Notes: generated from the letters alone by a model not told the origin. 64,000 nt of DNA from Corynebacterium poyangense (GCF_014522205.1 NZ_CP046884.1:1488001-1552000), one strand, 5' to 3'; positions 18,706-28,022 are shown, numbered from the stretch's first letter. Numbers and translations are program-made.

Positions 18706-18718
18706 TTTTCCTCAGCTT

Positions 18719-19648
18719 TTATTCGCCGAGCGCCCGCACCCCTACCTGGAATTGAACCGTCTCTCCCGGCTTGATATAGCCGATATCTCGACCCGAACGG
18801 AAGGCATTAGGCGGACACGTCATTGGCTCTACCGCCACTGCTCTCCCTAATCCGGGATAGCCCTCACGTCGAGCCGGATCTGCGGTAAAAATTTGGAACC
18901 ACTTGGTTTTGGCATCAGCTCGAAGTTCCACTCCGCGCCCTTCTCGGTCTACCAAGGTGGCTCTGATCATGCCGTCAGCTGCCGGAGAAGCCACGTTGCC
19001 AAAGCAGTGATCCAACCACACTCCGTGCATCGGTACGCCATGATTAAGATGAGCAAGAACCGCATCCGCTGGAATTTCTGGACCAGCGGGCAAGTTTCGC
19101 TGCGGGTCAAGAGGTAAGCAGCTCTTCGCCGGTACTGACAAAATGCATTCATCTAGGGCGGCTCCTCGAGCTACTAAGTAGGGATGCCAACCAATTCCCA
19201 AGGGACAGTCACTATCTACTATCCCAGGGTGACGAATAGTCATCACTCCGCTCAGCCCAGCTTTTTCATTTAACTCCCAGGTCACCGCGTATTCCGATGG
19301 CCACGGCCACCCCGGCTGCGCAGGGAGATCTAAGCTCAAACCCACTCGTGTGTCTTCAACAGTGTCAACCTTCCACTGTCGGGTACCAACGAATCCATGG
19401 ATGGCAGTCATTCGACCTGGCTCGCTAATATCTAGCCGGTGCATCTCTCCACGGTGAGAAAACACTCCATCAGCGATGCGATTTGGCCACGGCGCCAGGA
19501 GGGTTTGGGCTCCCAAGGGAGGAAAACCATTATCCCCATATGGGGCTAATAGATCATCTCCTTGAAAACGCAACTCAGCCGGGCCACCACCGAAGCTGCT
19601 TACTTTCGCTTCATAGTCACCAGCTCGAAGCCCAAGGTAACTAGACAT
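18719..19648 (-). CDS. galM: Aldose 1-epimerase family protein, probable galactose mutarotase
   Basis: 309 residues. Mutarotase family features: LLAPWPNRIADGVF near residue 70, the IHGFVG segment carrying the first catalytic-type His, IGWHPYLV carrying the second, and VAVEPMTCPPNAF with the catalytic Glu near residue 270. It interconverts alpha and beta anomers of galactose, feeding GalK. The ATG has GGGGAGG upstream. It is a single gene in the galactose block, transcribed from a near-consensus promoter (TTGACA, 17 bp, TATCAC) divergent from the opp operon. The sugar specificity is inferred from context. Confidence 0.87.
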   Translation of the reverse strand: MSSYLGLRAGDYEAKVSSFGGGPAELRFQGDDLLAPYGDNGFPPLGAQTLLAPWPNRIADGVFSHRGEMHRLDISEPGRMTAIHGFVGTRQWKVDTVEDTRVGLSLDLPAQPGWPWPSEYAVTWELNEKAGLSGVMTIRHPGIVDSDCPLGIGWHPYLVARGAALDECILSVPAKSCLPLDPQRNLPAGPEIPADAVLAHLNHGVPMHGVWLDHCFGNVASPAADGMIRATLVDREGRGVELRADAKTKWFQIFTADPARREGYPGLGRAVAVEPMTCPPNAFRSGRDIGYIKPGETVQFQVGVRALGE

Positions 19649-19673
19649 ATTTACCTCCCCTTATATCTTCTGT

Positions 19674-19717
19674 AGGTTCCTAACCCAAGGCTAGACCAGG
19701 ATCAAGTTAAGGAACCT
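19674..19717 (-). repeat. Leader hairpin of galM
   Basis: On the minus strand AGGTTCCTTAAC pairs with GTTAGGAACCT (11 bp with one bulged T) around a 21-nt loop. It starts just after the predicted transcription start and ends before the ribosome binding site. No T-run follows, so it is not a simple terminator; it could stabilise the mRNA or be an operator overlapping the start site. Confidence 0.45.
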
Positions 19718-19746
19718 GTGATAAAGACCGCGTGAAAATATGTCAA
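19718..19746 (-). promoter_or_regulatory. Promoter of galM
   Basis: Minus strand: -35 TTGACA (19746-19741, perfect consensus), 17-bp spacer, -10 TATCAC (19723-19718, 4 of 6). It drives galM with a leader of about 60 nt. Confidence 0.65.
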
Positions 19747-19758
19747 TCGAATATTCGA
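19747..19758. promoter_or_regulatory. Perfect 12-bp palindrome between the galM and opp promoters
   Basis: TCGAATATTCGA is its own reverse complement. It abuts the galM -35 (19741-19746) and overlaps the opp -35 (19755-19760) by four bases, so a bound dimer would cover both divergent promoters. The regulator is unknown. Confidence 0.6.
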
Positions 19759-19784
19759 CATTGAGGTTACTTAAAGACTACGAT
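19755..19784 (+). promoter_or_regulatory. Promoter of the opp operon
   Basis: -35 TCGACA (19755-19760, 5 of 6), 18-bp spacer, -10 TACGAT (19779-19784, 4 of 6). The predicted leader to the oppB ATG is about 75 nt. Confidence 0.55.
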
Positions 19785-19864
19785 TCAAAAACATCACAGT
19801 GGTTGCGGTCACACGACCGTCCCGTGAAGACCCTCGCCCTACTTACTGGACCATAGAGACCGTT

Positions 19865-20849
19865 ATGTTCAAGTATCTCTTGAAGAAGATAGCTAGCTGG
19901 CTGGTGGTGATTTTTCTCGCCACAAATATCGCCTACTTTCTAGCTTCGTTTTTTCTCGATCCTCGATCCAACTACCTCGGCCGTCGCCCCCCCTATTCCT
20001 GATGATCAAGTAACCAAAATTTTAGAACCTCTTAATCTTTCTGATACCACGCCCCTATTACAGCGTTGGTGGACGTGGCTCAGCAATATTTTGTTCCATT
20101 GGGATTGGGGAGCCTCGCCCCTGGGAGACTCGGTCAATGAGCAAATCTCCCACCGCATCTGGGTTTCCGCCCAACTCCTCCTCCTCGCCACCATCCTATC
20201 CGTCGTGGTCGGCGTGGCCATTGGTATCTACACGGCATCCAATCAATATCGGCTCGGAGATCGTGCCTGGCAATTCACCTCGATCATCACGATGAACCTC
20301 CACGTGGTTGTCGCTTCGCTAGGCGTGGTAGCTGCCGCCTTATGGATCAACCGAGTAACCGGAACGCGGGTCTTTTATGTCACCGGCGCCTCAAACCCAG
20401 ACATCACTGGTTTCTTCCCTAAGATCATTGATCTTCTCCAGCACCTTGCCTTGCCGACTATCTCTTTGTTGATTGTCAGCTACGCCGGCTACCACATGAT
20501 GCAGCGGACACTATTGCTTGATAACCTCAGCGCGGATTATGTTCGCACTGCTAGGGCTAAAGGTTTAACTCGACGCCAGGCTATCCGTAAACACGCCTTG
20601 CGCACCTCCATCATTCCCGTGGCGACGTCTGTGGCCTTTTCGATTCCGGGAATTTTTACCGGTGCCATTATGACGGAAAGAATCTTCGCGTGGCGAGGCA
20701 TGGGTGACTATTTCCTTCAAGCCTTAACCCGGAATGATATTCACGGCACCGTCGCGGTTGCCGCATTCGGTGCTTTTACCACTGCCATCTCAGCCATTTT
20801 GGCTGATATCACCGTCGTTATCGTCGATCCACGCGTGAGGGTGAACTGA
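19865..20849 (+). pseudogene. oppB: OppB/DppB-type peptide ABC permease, frameshifted at a C7 run
   Basis: An ATG at 19865 starts a typical DppB-family N-terminus (MFKYLLKKIASWLVVIFLATN), which ends at a TGA at 20000-20002 after GRRPPYS. The family sequence continues in another frame from about 19989 (PPIPDDQVTKILEPLNL...) to the stop at 20849. It includes the large periplasmic loop, membrane helices and the EAA-type loop RTARAKGLTRRQAIRKHALR that contacts the ATPase. The switch occurs at seven consecutive C (19987-19993). Six C would give one uninterrupted protein of about 327 residues. The rest of the operon is intact. Either the assembly has a one-base error, the gene is inactivated, or slippage restores the frame. 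An internal ATG at 20091 could only make a protein without the first helix. Confidence 0.85.
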
Positions 20850-20850
20850 T

Positions 20851-21915
20851 ATGAGCGAAACCGGAAAAAACCGTGCTCTCCAGCATCGCGCTGATTTAGG
20901 CCGGACCGCGGCGGACGACGCCATTGGTAGCGGCGCTATCCCTACTGCTGATTTGACCTCAGCATCGCAGCCCACATCCCAGACGGCAGTTGCCTACCCG
21001 GCAGAAGCGGGAATTACCTCTTCTCCGGATCCCTATCGGGAACGCAAACCAGGCCTCCGCCATATGAGCCGAATGATGCTGTATCGGCGTCGCTTTATGC
21101 GTAATCGCTTCGCAGTGGTCGGCGTCATTATCTTTGTGCTGCTTATCCTTCTGGCAATCATCGGCCCCTATTTAAGTAAGTGGAGCTACTATGAAGCCGA
21201 CTTCCTCGCCTTGAGCGAAGCTCCTGGCCCTGAGCATTGGTTCGGCACCTCAGAGGCGGGAAATGATCTCTTTGCACAAGTCACTCACGGCTTGGGCCGT
21301 TCACTAATCATCGCAGTCACAGTTTCTATCAGTGTTACTTTCCTTTCTGCTGTGATTGGTGCAGGTGCAGCGTTATACGGCGGTGCGGTAGAAAAGATCA
21401 TCCTGACCATTATTCACTTCCTCTTAGCCGTACCAACCTTCTTGATCATCGCATTGTTAGTCTCCGATTCTGGCGGAGATTGGAAGTTACTCACCGTGGT
21501 CCTTATCGCCTTTGGCTGGTTTTATCCGGCTCGTGTGATTTGGTCCTTAGCACTGTCCGTACGGGAAAACGACTATGTTCGCGCGGCCAAATATATGGGT
21601 GTTTCCCGCCCCCGGACAATTCTTCGCCACATTGTTCCTAATATCGGATCGCTGCTGGTCATCCAATTGGCCTTGAGCGTGGTCTCCACGGTGATGTCCG
21701 AAACCGGCCTGTCCTTCCTCGGATTGGGTGTGAAATTGCCCGACGTCTCCCTGGGTACCTTACTTTCCCAAGGAGCTAACCAGCTGGAATCTGCTCCGTG
21801 GATGTTCTGGTTCCCGGCCGGAGTCCTTACTCTCCTCACTGTGTCCATGGCGTTTATTGCCGATGGACTGCGTGACGCCCTTGATCCGAACTCCAATGCG
21901 GGAGGCAAAGCATGA
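20851..21915 (+). CDS. oppC: OppC/DppC-type peptide ABC permease
   Basis: 354 residues. A hydrophilic 70-residue N-terminus precedes six membrane helices. Family blocks: FGTSEAGNDLFAQVTHGLGRSL, the EAA loop VRAAKYMGVSRPRTILRHIVPN, and SETGLSFLGLGVKLPDVSLGTLL near the C-terminus. It pairs with OppB to form the membrane channel for peptide import. The ATG lies 1 nt after the oppB stop, and its own stop overlaps the ATPase start (ATGA). The N-terminal extension (residues 1-65, rich in Ala, Thr and Ser) is longer than usual. Confidence 0.9.
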   Translation: MSETGKNRALQHRADLGRTAADDAIGSGAIPTADLTSASQPTSQTAVAYPAEAGITSSPDPYRERKPGLRHMSRMMLYRRRFMRNRFAVVGVIIFVLLILLAIIGPYLSKWSYYEADFLALSEAPGPEHWFGTSEAGNDLFAQVTHGLGRSLIIAVTVSISVTFLSAVIGAGAALYGGAVEKIILTIIHFLLAVPTFLIIALLVSDSGGDWKLLTVVLIAFGWFYPARVIWSLALSVRENDYVRAAKYMGVSRPRTILRHIVPNIGSLLVIQLALSVVSTVMSETGLSFLGLGVKLPDVSLGTLLSQGANQLESAPWMFWFPAGVLTLLTVSMAFIADGLRDALDPNSNAGGKA

Positions 21916-23873
21916 CCGAGCAACCCATTCTTTCCGTCCGTGATCTCGCGGTCTCTTTCCCCTCGGAAGCGGGAACGGTTAACGCTGTTCGCGGGGTTGA
22001 CTTTGACTTGTATCCGGGGCGCACTCTCGGAATTGTCGGTGAGTCTGGATCCGGAAAATCAGTGACCTCCATGGCAATCATGGGGTTGCTCCCGGACTAT
22101 GCCAGTGTTCAAGGCTCCATCAAGCTTAAGGACCAAGAGCTTTTAGATTTATCTGATACCCAAATGTCAAAGATCCGGGGCAACCAGATTGGAATGATCT
22201 TCCAGGATCCGCTCTCCGCTTTGACGCCCGTTTTCAATATCGGAGATCAAATTGTTGAAGCCATCCAAACCCACCAAAAGGTTTCTCGTTCCAAGGCCCT
22301 AACCCAAGCCGCAGAATTACTCGACCTGGTGGGAATCCCCGAGCCTCAACGTCGCCTAAAATCTTTCCCTCATGAGTTTTCCGGCGGTATGCGTCAGCGC
22401 GTGGTTATTGCTATCGCTATTGCTAATAACCCCAGGGTCCTTATTGCCGATGAGCCTACAACTGCCCTTGACGTTACTATTCAGGCGCAGATTCTCGACG
22501 TCATCAAAGTAGCGCAAAAAGAAACCGGCGCCGCTACCATCATGATCACTCATGACATGGGAGTTGTCGCCGGTACTGCGGATGATGTGATGGTGATGTA
22601 TGCCGGTCGTCCAGTTGAGCGCGCAGAAGTCACTGAGCTTTTCCATAATCCCAAGATGCCGTATACGGTTGGACTATTAGGTTCAACCCCGCGCATTGAC
22701 GTTGCTAGCAGCGGAGCGTTGACCCCGATTAGCGGTCACCCTCCGGTGGTGGTTGATCTTCCCCCGGGATGTCCTTTCGCACCTCGCTGCCCTGTAGCGA
22801 TAGATCAGTGCCGAGACATTGATCCGGAGCTCACCCCGCTACCTCAGCTGGCCCAGCACTCAGCTGCCTGCCACCGTTCTGAGGAAATCCATGATTCTCG
22901 CATTGACGGACAAAAACTCTTCCCTACTCCGGAACTTGCTGAAGATAAGTTAGCCGGTGTGCCTCGAGAGGAGCGGAACGTTGTCCTTGAGGTCAAAGAT
23001 CTCAAGAAGGATTTCCCGCTCATTAAAGGTGCAGTCCTGAAACGCCGGGTCGGTACCGTTCATGCGGTGCGCGGTTTAACTTTCGACGTCCGTGAAGGCG
23101 AGTGTTTCGCGATTGTGGGTGAATCTGGTTGCGGAAAAACCACGACCTTGTTGGAGATTATGGATTTAGATCCGCAAGATGGCGTGGTGGTGCTAGGCGG
23201 AAAGGATGTCTCGAAGCTCAGCGCAGGCCAGCGTCGTGACACCAGGAAGTCTATTCAGATGGTGTTCCAGGACCCGATGAGTTCCCTGGACCCCCGGTTA
23301 ACGATCCGCGATATTATCGCTGAGCCTTTAGCATCGCTGGGCTACAAAGGCAATATCGATGATCGGGTAGAAGAGTTGATGACGTTGGTGGGCTTAGACA
23401 CCACACAGATTGATCGTTTCCCTGGTCACTTCTCCGGAGGTCAACGTCAGCGCATAGGTTTAGCCCGAGCTTTAGCCACTAACCCGCAGCTTATTGTCCT
23501 AGATGAGCCGGTATCTGCGCTGGACGTTTCTATTCAAGCAGGCATGATTAACTTGCTTGATGATTTAAAGCGCCAGCTTGGGTTGTCTTATCTCTTTGTG
23601 GCACATGACCTTTCGGTGATTAGGCACCTTTCAGACCGCGTAGCAGTGATGTACCGGGGTGAATTTGTCGAAAGCGGTGATGTGGACGAGATTTTCGATC
23701 ATCCACAGCATCCCTACACCAAAGCGCTACTCTCGGCGATCCCCATTCCTGACCCAGATATTGAACGCGACCGTAAGCGTATTCCTGTTCCCCGTGATGC
23801 CGACGGCGGCAGTGGAGCACCCATGACGGAGCATTCAGCCTCAGGTTTAGGACGCCTCTTCGCTAAAAAATAG
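21912..23873 (+). CDS. oppDF: Fused OppD-OppF peptide ABC transporter ATPase
   Basis: 653 residues with two ABC domains in one chain. Domain 1: Walker A GESGSGKS near 40, signature FSGGMRQRV, Walker B VLIADEPTTALD, followed by the oligopeptide-type C-terminal motif PPGCPFAPRCP with its Cys pair (and CRDIDPE, ACH) that may bind an iron-sulfur cluster. Domain 2: Walker A GESGCGKT near 400, signature FSGGQRQRIGLARAL, Walker B LIVLDEPVSALD. Such fusions are common in actinobacterial Dpp/Opp operons. It energises peptide uptake. The start overlaps the oppC stop (ATGA). Confidence 0.93.
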   Translation: MTEQPILSVRDLAVSFPSEAGTVNAVRGVDFDLYPGRTLGIVGESGSGKSVTSMAIMGLLPDYASVQGSIKLKDQELLDLSDTQMSKIRGNQIGMIFQDPLSALTPVFNIGDQIVEAIQTHQKVSRSKALTQAAELLDLVGIPEPQRRLKSFPHEFSGGMRQRVVIAIAIANNPRVLIADEPTTALDVTIQAQILDVIKVAQKETGAATIMITHDMGVVAGTADDVMVMYAGRPVERAEVTELFHNPKMPYTVGLLGSTPRIDVASSGALTPISGHPPVVVDLPPGCPFAPRCPVAIDQCRDIDPELTPLPQLAQHSAACHRSEEIHDSRIDGQKLFPTPELAEDKLAGVPREERNVVLEVKDLKKDFPLIKGAVLKRRVGTVHAVRGLTFDVREGECFAIVGESGCGKTTTLLEIMDLDPQDGVVVLGGKDVSKLSAGQRRDTRKSIQMVFQDPMSSLDPRLTIRDIIAEPLASLGYKGNIDDRVEELMTLVGLDTTQIDRFPGHFSGGQRQRIGLARALATNPQLIVLDEPVSALDVSIQAGMINLLDDLKRQLGLSYLFVAHDLSVIRHLSDRVAVMYRGEFVESGDVDEIFDHPQHPYTKALLSAIPIPDPDIERDRKRIPVPRDADGGSGAPMTEHSASGLGRLFAKK

Positions 23874-23911
23874 GGGCGACGCCTACCCAGCGCCCGCCCA
23901 GGGTGCGGTGG

Positions 23912-23931
23912 TTATTGGAAGCTTCCAATAA
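23912..23931. repeat. Perfect 20-bp palindrome between oppDF and oppA
   Basis: TTATTGGAAGCTTCCAATAA is self-complementary across 20 bp. As RNA it would fold to a 7-bp stem with an AAGCUU loop; no T-run follows. It may be an operator for separate oppA control or an mRNA processing/stability hairpin between the ATPase and binding-protein cistrons. Confidence 0.6.
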
Positions 23932-23968
23932 CTTCCGGGTCCGGGGCACACCGATCCCCACAGCCCTC

Positions 23969-23990
23969 TGCCCCAATATCCGTCGGGGCA
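23969..23990 (+). repeat. Hairpin just upstream of the oppA ribosome binding site
   Basis: TGCCCC (23969-23974) pairs with GGGGCA (23985-23990) around a 10-nt loop, ending 11 nt before the GGAG of oppA. It could limit RNase attack or modulate oppA translation. Confidence 0.4.
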
Positions 23991-24009
23991 TGACAGATTG
24001 GAGAGTCCG

Positions 24010-25692
24010 ATGAGAAAGTCCTTAAAGGCATCAGTGGTGGCACTGATGGCCGTCGCAGGTCTTAGCCTTAGTGCCTGCGGCGGTGGTGGAAACCAAGGTG
24101 GCGATTCCGGCGAAGCTATCAGCCACGATCAGGTGGCAGATTACGCCCAAACCTCCCGTGATCAAGTAAAAGATGGTGGCGAGCTTAATCTTCCCATTGT
24201 GGAGCTGTCTGAGCAGCAGCTTCCATTCAATGCCGATGGCACCGCCTACAGCACTACTATCTGGAGCCTGTATAACCCCCAACTTGCCCTGTTCAGCCCA
24301 GATGGCAAGTACACTCCCAATGATGATTACCTCACCAAGGTAGAAGACAAAACCGAAAACGGTAAGACCGTGGTGACTTACACCATTCGGGATGAAGCCA
24401 AGTACAATGATGGAACTCCTATTGATTGGAAAGCCTTCGAAAACACCTGGCGCTTTAACAATGGTGAGATGAAAGACGTGGTGCCCAATAGCACCGATGG
24501 TTATAAGCTCATTGAATCCGTGAAAGCGGGTGCTAATGACAAGCAAGCGGTCGTCACCTTTAAGCAAGCATATCCCTGGTGGATGGGGCTATTTGATAAG
24601 TTGCTGCCACCCCAGGTGAATTCTGCTGACCTCTTTAATAATGGCTACCTCAAGAAGACCCACCCCGAGTGGGGAGCTGGCCCCTACAAGCTGGAAAGCG
24701 CTGATTTCAACACCAGCACCGTCACCTTTGTTCGGAATGATAAATGGTGGGGTGAGCCGGCCAAGTTGGACCGGATTGTCTATCGCGGTATGGAAGATAG
24801 CGCCTCCATTAATGCATTCCGTGCTGGAGAAATTGACGCGGTAACCGCAGGTACTAAGGACCGTTTAGAAACGGTGCGTGGCATGGGTGATAAGGCTGAA
24901 ATTCGGATCGGTAAGGTTCCCTTCAGCTCCTTGCTTACCCTCAATTCTCAAGCCGGCCCATTGAAAGACGACAAGGTGCGCGAAGCTGTGATGAGCGCCA
25001 TTGATCGCTCTAAGCTGGCGGAAATCCGCTTCAACGGCTTAAATTACTCTGAGGAATTGCCCGGGTCCTTTACCCTCTACTCCGTCCAAGACGGCTATGA
25101 GGATAATTTCGGCAAGGTTGTTTCCTACGACGTTGATAAGGCTAAGTCCTTACTGGACGAAGCTGGCTGGAAAGAAGGCGCTGATGGTATCCGTACCAAG
25201 GATGGACAGCCCCTGGTCCTGCGCTACACCCTTCTCGGCGATAGCCCGCTGTTCAAGGGTATTGCTGCTGCACAACAGCAAATGCTGCGCGAAGTCGGAA
25301 TCGACATGCAAATCAATGAGCGCCCCAGCTCTGATTTCTCCAAGGTCAGTAAAGAGCGCGATTTCGATCTCTTCCCCATGGGCTTTAGCAGCACTGACCC
25401 CTACGGTGTTGCCTATTTCGATCAGACCTACAATTCCAAGAGCGAACTCAACAAGTCTGGCACTGGTTCGCCGGAATTTGATAAGAAGATCGAAGAGCTA
25501 ACCAAGATCTCTGATCCTGATGAGCAGATCAAGAAAGCCAATGAACTTGAGCAGGATGCCTTTAAGTTCCATGGCATTATGCCGCTGTTCAACGGCCCCC
25601 AGATTGTCGCTGTCAAACCTGGACTAGTGAACTATGGGCCGAAGATGTTCGGCATCATCAAGGTTCAAGACATTGGGTGGAAAGCTGACTAA
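24010..25692 (+). CDS. oppA: Peptide ABC transporter substrate-binding lipoprotein (family 5)
   Basis: 560 residues from the ATG at 24010 (GGAG 8 nt upstream; a TTG at 23998 adds only MESP and is rejected). A lipoprotein signal peptide ends with the lipobox LSAC, followed by a Gly-rich linker, so the mature protein is anchored to the outer face of the membrane. Family 5 (SBP_bac_5) features: YTIRDEAKYNDGTPIDWKAFENTW, GAGPYKLES, and FVRNDKWWGEPAKLD, plus LLDEAGWKEGADGIRTKDGQPL. It captures oligopeptides for OppBC. The stop codon lies inside a perfect 8-bp stem-loop, and a strong terminator follows. Confidence 0.92.
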   Translation: MRKSLKASVVALMAVAGLSLSACGGGGNQGGDSGEAISHDQVADYAQTSRDQVKDGGELNLPIVELSEQQLPFNADGTAYSTTIWSLYNPQLALFSPDGKYTPNDDYLTKVEDKTENGKTVVTYTIRDEAKYNDGTPIDWKAFENTWRFNNGEMKDVVPNSTDGYKLIESVKAGANDKQAVVTFKQAYPWWMGLFDKLLPPQVNSADLFNNGYLKKTHPEWGAGPYKLESADFNTSTVTFVRNDKWWGEPAKLDRIVYRGMEDSASINAFRAGEIDAVTAGTKDRLETVRGMGDKAEIRIGKVPFSSLLTLNSQAGPLKDDKVREAVMSAIDRSKLAEIRFNGLNYSEELPGSFTLYSVQDGYEDNFGKVVSYDVDKAKSLLDEAGWKEGADGIRTKDGQPLVLRYTLLGDSPLFKGIAAAQQQMLREVGIDMQINERPSSDFSKVSKERDFDLFPMGFSSTDPYGVAYFDQTYNSKSELNKSGTGSPEFDKKIEELTKISDPDEQIKKANELEQDAFKFHGIMPLFNGPQIVAVKPGLVNYGPKMFGIIKVQDIGWKAD

Positions 25693-25707
25693 GACTAGTT
25701 CTTAGTC
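25687..25707 (+). repeat. Stem-loop overlapping the oppA stop codon
   Basis: GACTAAGA (25687-25694, containing the TAA stop) and TCTTAGTC (25700-25707) form a perfect 8-bp stem with a 5-nt loop, 25 bp before the terminator. It may protect the mRNA 3' end. Confidence 0.45.
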
Positions 25708-25731
25708 CTAGTTCCTCCACTCTTGGATCTA

Positions 25732-25777
25732 AAAAATCCCGCCCTCTGGTTTAAACACCGGGGCGGGATTTTTCGTC
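25732..25777. terminator. Bidirectional terminator between oppA and pnp
   Basis: ATCCCGCCC pairs with GGGCGGGAT, flanked by an A-run on the left and a T-run on the right, so it works in both directions. Inside the loop GGT/ACC add pairs. It separates the convergent oppA and pnp genes. Confidence 0.85.
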
Positions 25778-25781
25778 GATA

Positions 25782-28022
25782 CTAGTTTTCGTCCACAGGC
25801 TCTAAGGAAATCTTGCCGCGATTATCAATATCGCTGATTTCCACCTGCATCTTATCGCCCACATTGACCACGTCTTCTACTTTCTCAATGCGGCGTTTCC
25901 CACCAAGGCGGGAAATGTGCACTAACCCGTCTCGACCAGGAGTTAACGACACAAAAGCACCGAAGGGGACCGTCTTGACGACAGTTCCGAGAAACCGCTC
26001 CCCGACCTTAGGTAGCTGCGGATTAGCAATAGAGTTAATCCGCTCAATGGCTGCGTCTGCTGCTGTTCCATTTGCGGCGGAAACGTACACGGTGCCGTCT
26101 TCTTCAATGGTGATATCCGCACCGGTTTCTTCAGTCAGTGCATTGATGTTCTTGCCTTTCGGCCCAATGAGTTCACCGATCTTCGAGACCGGAACCTTAA
26201 CGGTGGTGATCTTCGGCGCCAAGGAACTCATCTCATCCGGAGATTCAATGATTTCTGACATCGTATCCAGAATCTCTAACCGTGCTTCACGGGCTTGCTC
26301 CAAAGCCTGGGCGAGAACCTTAGAAGGGATACCATCCAGTTTGGTATCAAGCTGCAAGGCCGTAACATAGTCTGCGGTACCTGCAACTTTGAAGTCCATG
26401 TCACCGAAGGCGTCCTCGGCACCGAGGATGTCTGTTAAAGCGACGTATTCTTGTTTCCCATCAATCTTCCCGGACACTAAGCCCATCGCAATCCCGGCTA
26501 CCGGGGCTTTCAGGGGAACACCGGCGTTATACAGGGAGAGGGTGGAAGCGCAAACAGATCCCATTGAGGTGGAACCATTAGATCCCAAAGCCTCAGAAAC
26601 CTGGCGGATGGTATAGGGGAATTCCTCACGCGAAGGAATGACCGGCAACAAGGCACGTTCCGCCAACGCTCCGTGACCAATTTCTCGACGCTTAGGAGAA
26701 CCAACTCGGCCGGTTTCACCAGTAGAGTACGGCGGGAAGTTGTAGTGATGGATATAACGCTTATTGTCAATCGGGGTCAAGGAATCAATATGCTGTTCCA
26801 TTTTGAGCATATCTAGGGTGGTAACTCCCAAAATCTGGGTTTCTCCACGCTCAAAGAGTGAAGAACCATGAGCCCGAGGAATAAGGTCCACCTCAACACT
26901 GAGGTCTCGAATATCTTTTACCCCACGCCCGTCAATGCGGAAATGATCCCGCAAAATCATCTCCCGTACGGTTTGCTTCATCACTGCGTTATACGCAGCA
27001 CGAATTTCCTTATCAGGCGTTTCTCCATCCTTGCCCACCAGTTCAGCCTCAATTTTTTCCATATAGGCATTGGTGGCTTCATCACGTTCCTGCTTCGCCG
27101 GAATCTGCATCAGCTGACGCATCTTCTTAGCTGCCTTCTGCTCCACCTTCTTGAAGGTTTCTTCGCTGTAGTCCGGGAATAGCTGGAATTCCTGGGTTTC
27201 TTTACCCGCCCGATCTTTCAAACCTTCTTGTGCTCGGCACAACACCTCAATAAACGGCTTCGCCGCTTCCAGACCTTGAGCAACCACCTTTTCGGTAGGA
27301 GCCGGATAGCCTTCTGCAATTTTTTCCGACACCGTCGCGGTGGCACCAGCTTCAACCATCATGATGGCAACATCGTCGATTTTCTTCCGACCTTGTCGTC
27401 GGGTGATGCGACGTCCGGCCACCACCATCTCAAAAACGGCATTGCGGTGCTGTTCTACATTGGGGAAAGCTATCCACTGGCCGTCTTTGTGGTCATTGTC
27501 GTAGACCAACGCCATGCGAACTCCACCTACAGCCCCAGAGACTGGTAGCCCGGAAAGCTGGGTTGCGGCGGAGGCACCGTTGATGGCTACCACATCGTAG
27601 AAATCATCCGGATGTTGAGATAGGACCGTCACCACAATCTGAACTTCATTGCGTAGACCTTTGGTGAACGTGGGGCGTAGGGGTCGGTCAATCTGTCGGC
27701 ACGCAAGAATCGCCTCAGTAGAGGGGCGCCCTTCGCGACGGAAAAAGGAACCGGGAATTCGTCCTGCGGCGTACATTCTTTCTTCCACGTCAACGGTGAG
27801 GGGGAAGAAATCAAAACCTTCGCGCGGAGAGTTTGATGCCGTAGCGGTGGCCAGCAGCATCGTCTCTTCGTCGAGGTAGGTGGTCACTGAGCCGTCGGCC
27901 TGCCGCGCTAGCTGTCCGGTCTCAAAACGGATGGTTCGGGTGCCGAAATCCCCGTTATCGATAGTGGCTACCGCCTCGATAAACCCGAATTCTTCATCCT
28001 CAAAATAGCTCACGTCGCTCAT
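25782..28022 (-). CDS. pnp: Polyribonucleotide nucleotidyltransferase (PNPase)
   Basis: 746 residues. Order: first RNase PH domain, helical linker, second RNase PH domain ([79 protein letters not shown] with catalytic Asp residues), a KH domain ([26 protein letters not shown]) and an S1 domain ([34 protein letters not shown]). It degrades RNA phosphorolytically; actinobacterial homologues may also make ppGpp. AGGAG lies upstream of the ATG at 28022. The 173-nt gap to the rpsO terminator probably holds the pnp promoter, but I could not assign convincing hexamers. Confidence 0.95.
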   Translation of the reverse strand: MSDVSYFEDEEFGFIEAVATIDNGDFGTRTIRFETGQLARQADGSVTTYLDEETMLLATATASNSPREGFDFFPLTVDVEERMYAAGRIPGSFFRREGRPSTEAILACRQIDRPLRPTFTKGLRNEVQIVVTVLSQHPDDFYDVVAINGASAATQLSGLPVSGAVGGVRMALVYDNDHKDGQWIAFPNVEQHRNAVFEMVVAGRRITRRQGRKKIDDVAIMMVEAGATATVSEKIAEGYPAPTEKVVAQGLEAAKPFIEVLCRAQEGLKDRAGKETQEFQLFPDYSEETFKKVEQKAAKKMRQLMQIPAKQERDEATNAYMEKIEAELVGKDGETPDKEIRAAYNAVMKQTVREMILRDHFRIDGRGVKDIRDLSVEVDLIPRAHGSSLFERGETQILGVTTLDMLKMEQHIDSLTPIDNKRYIHHYNFPPYSTGETGRVGSPKRREIGHGALAERALLPVIPSREEFPYTIRQVSEALGSNGSTSMGSVCASTLSLYNAGVPLKAPVAGIAMGLVSGKIDGKQEYVALTDILGAEDAFGDMDFKVAGTADYVTALQLDTKLDGIPSKVLAQALEQAREARLEILDTMSEIIESPDEMSSLAPKITTVKVPVSKIGELIGPKGKNINALTEETGADITIEEDGTVYVSAANGTAADAAIERINSIANPQLPKVGERFLGTVVKTVPFGAFVSLTPGRDGLVHISRLGGKRRIEKVEDVVNVGDKMQVEISDIDNRGKISLEPVDEN

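Noticed and set aside
20091-20849. ATG at 20091 as a complete second permease gene
   Set aside because: It begins inside the periplasmic loop of a DppB-type permease; the missing helix is encoded just upstream in another frame, so this is one frameshifted gene.
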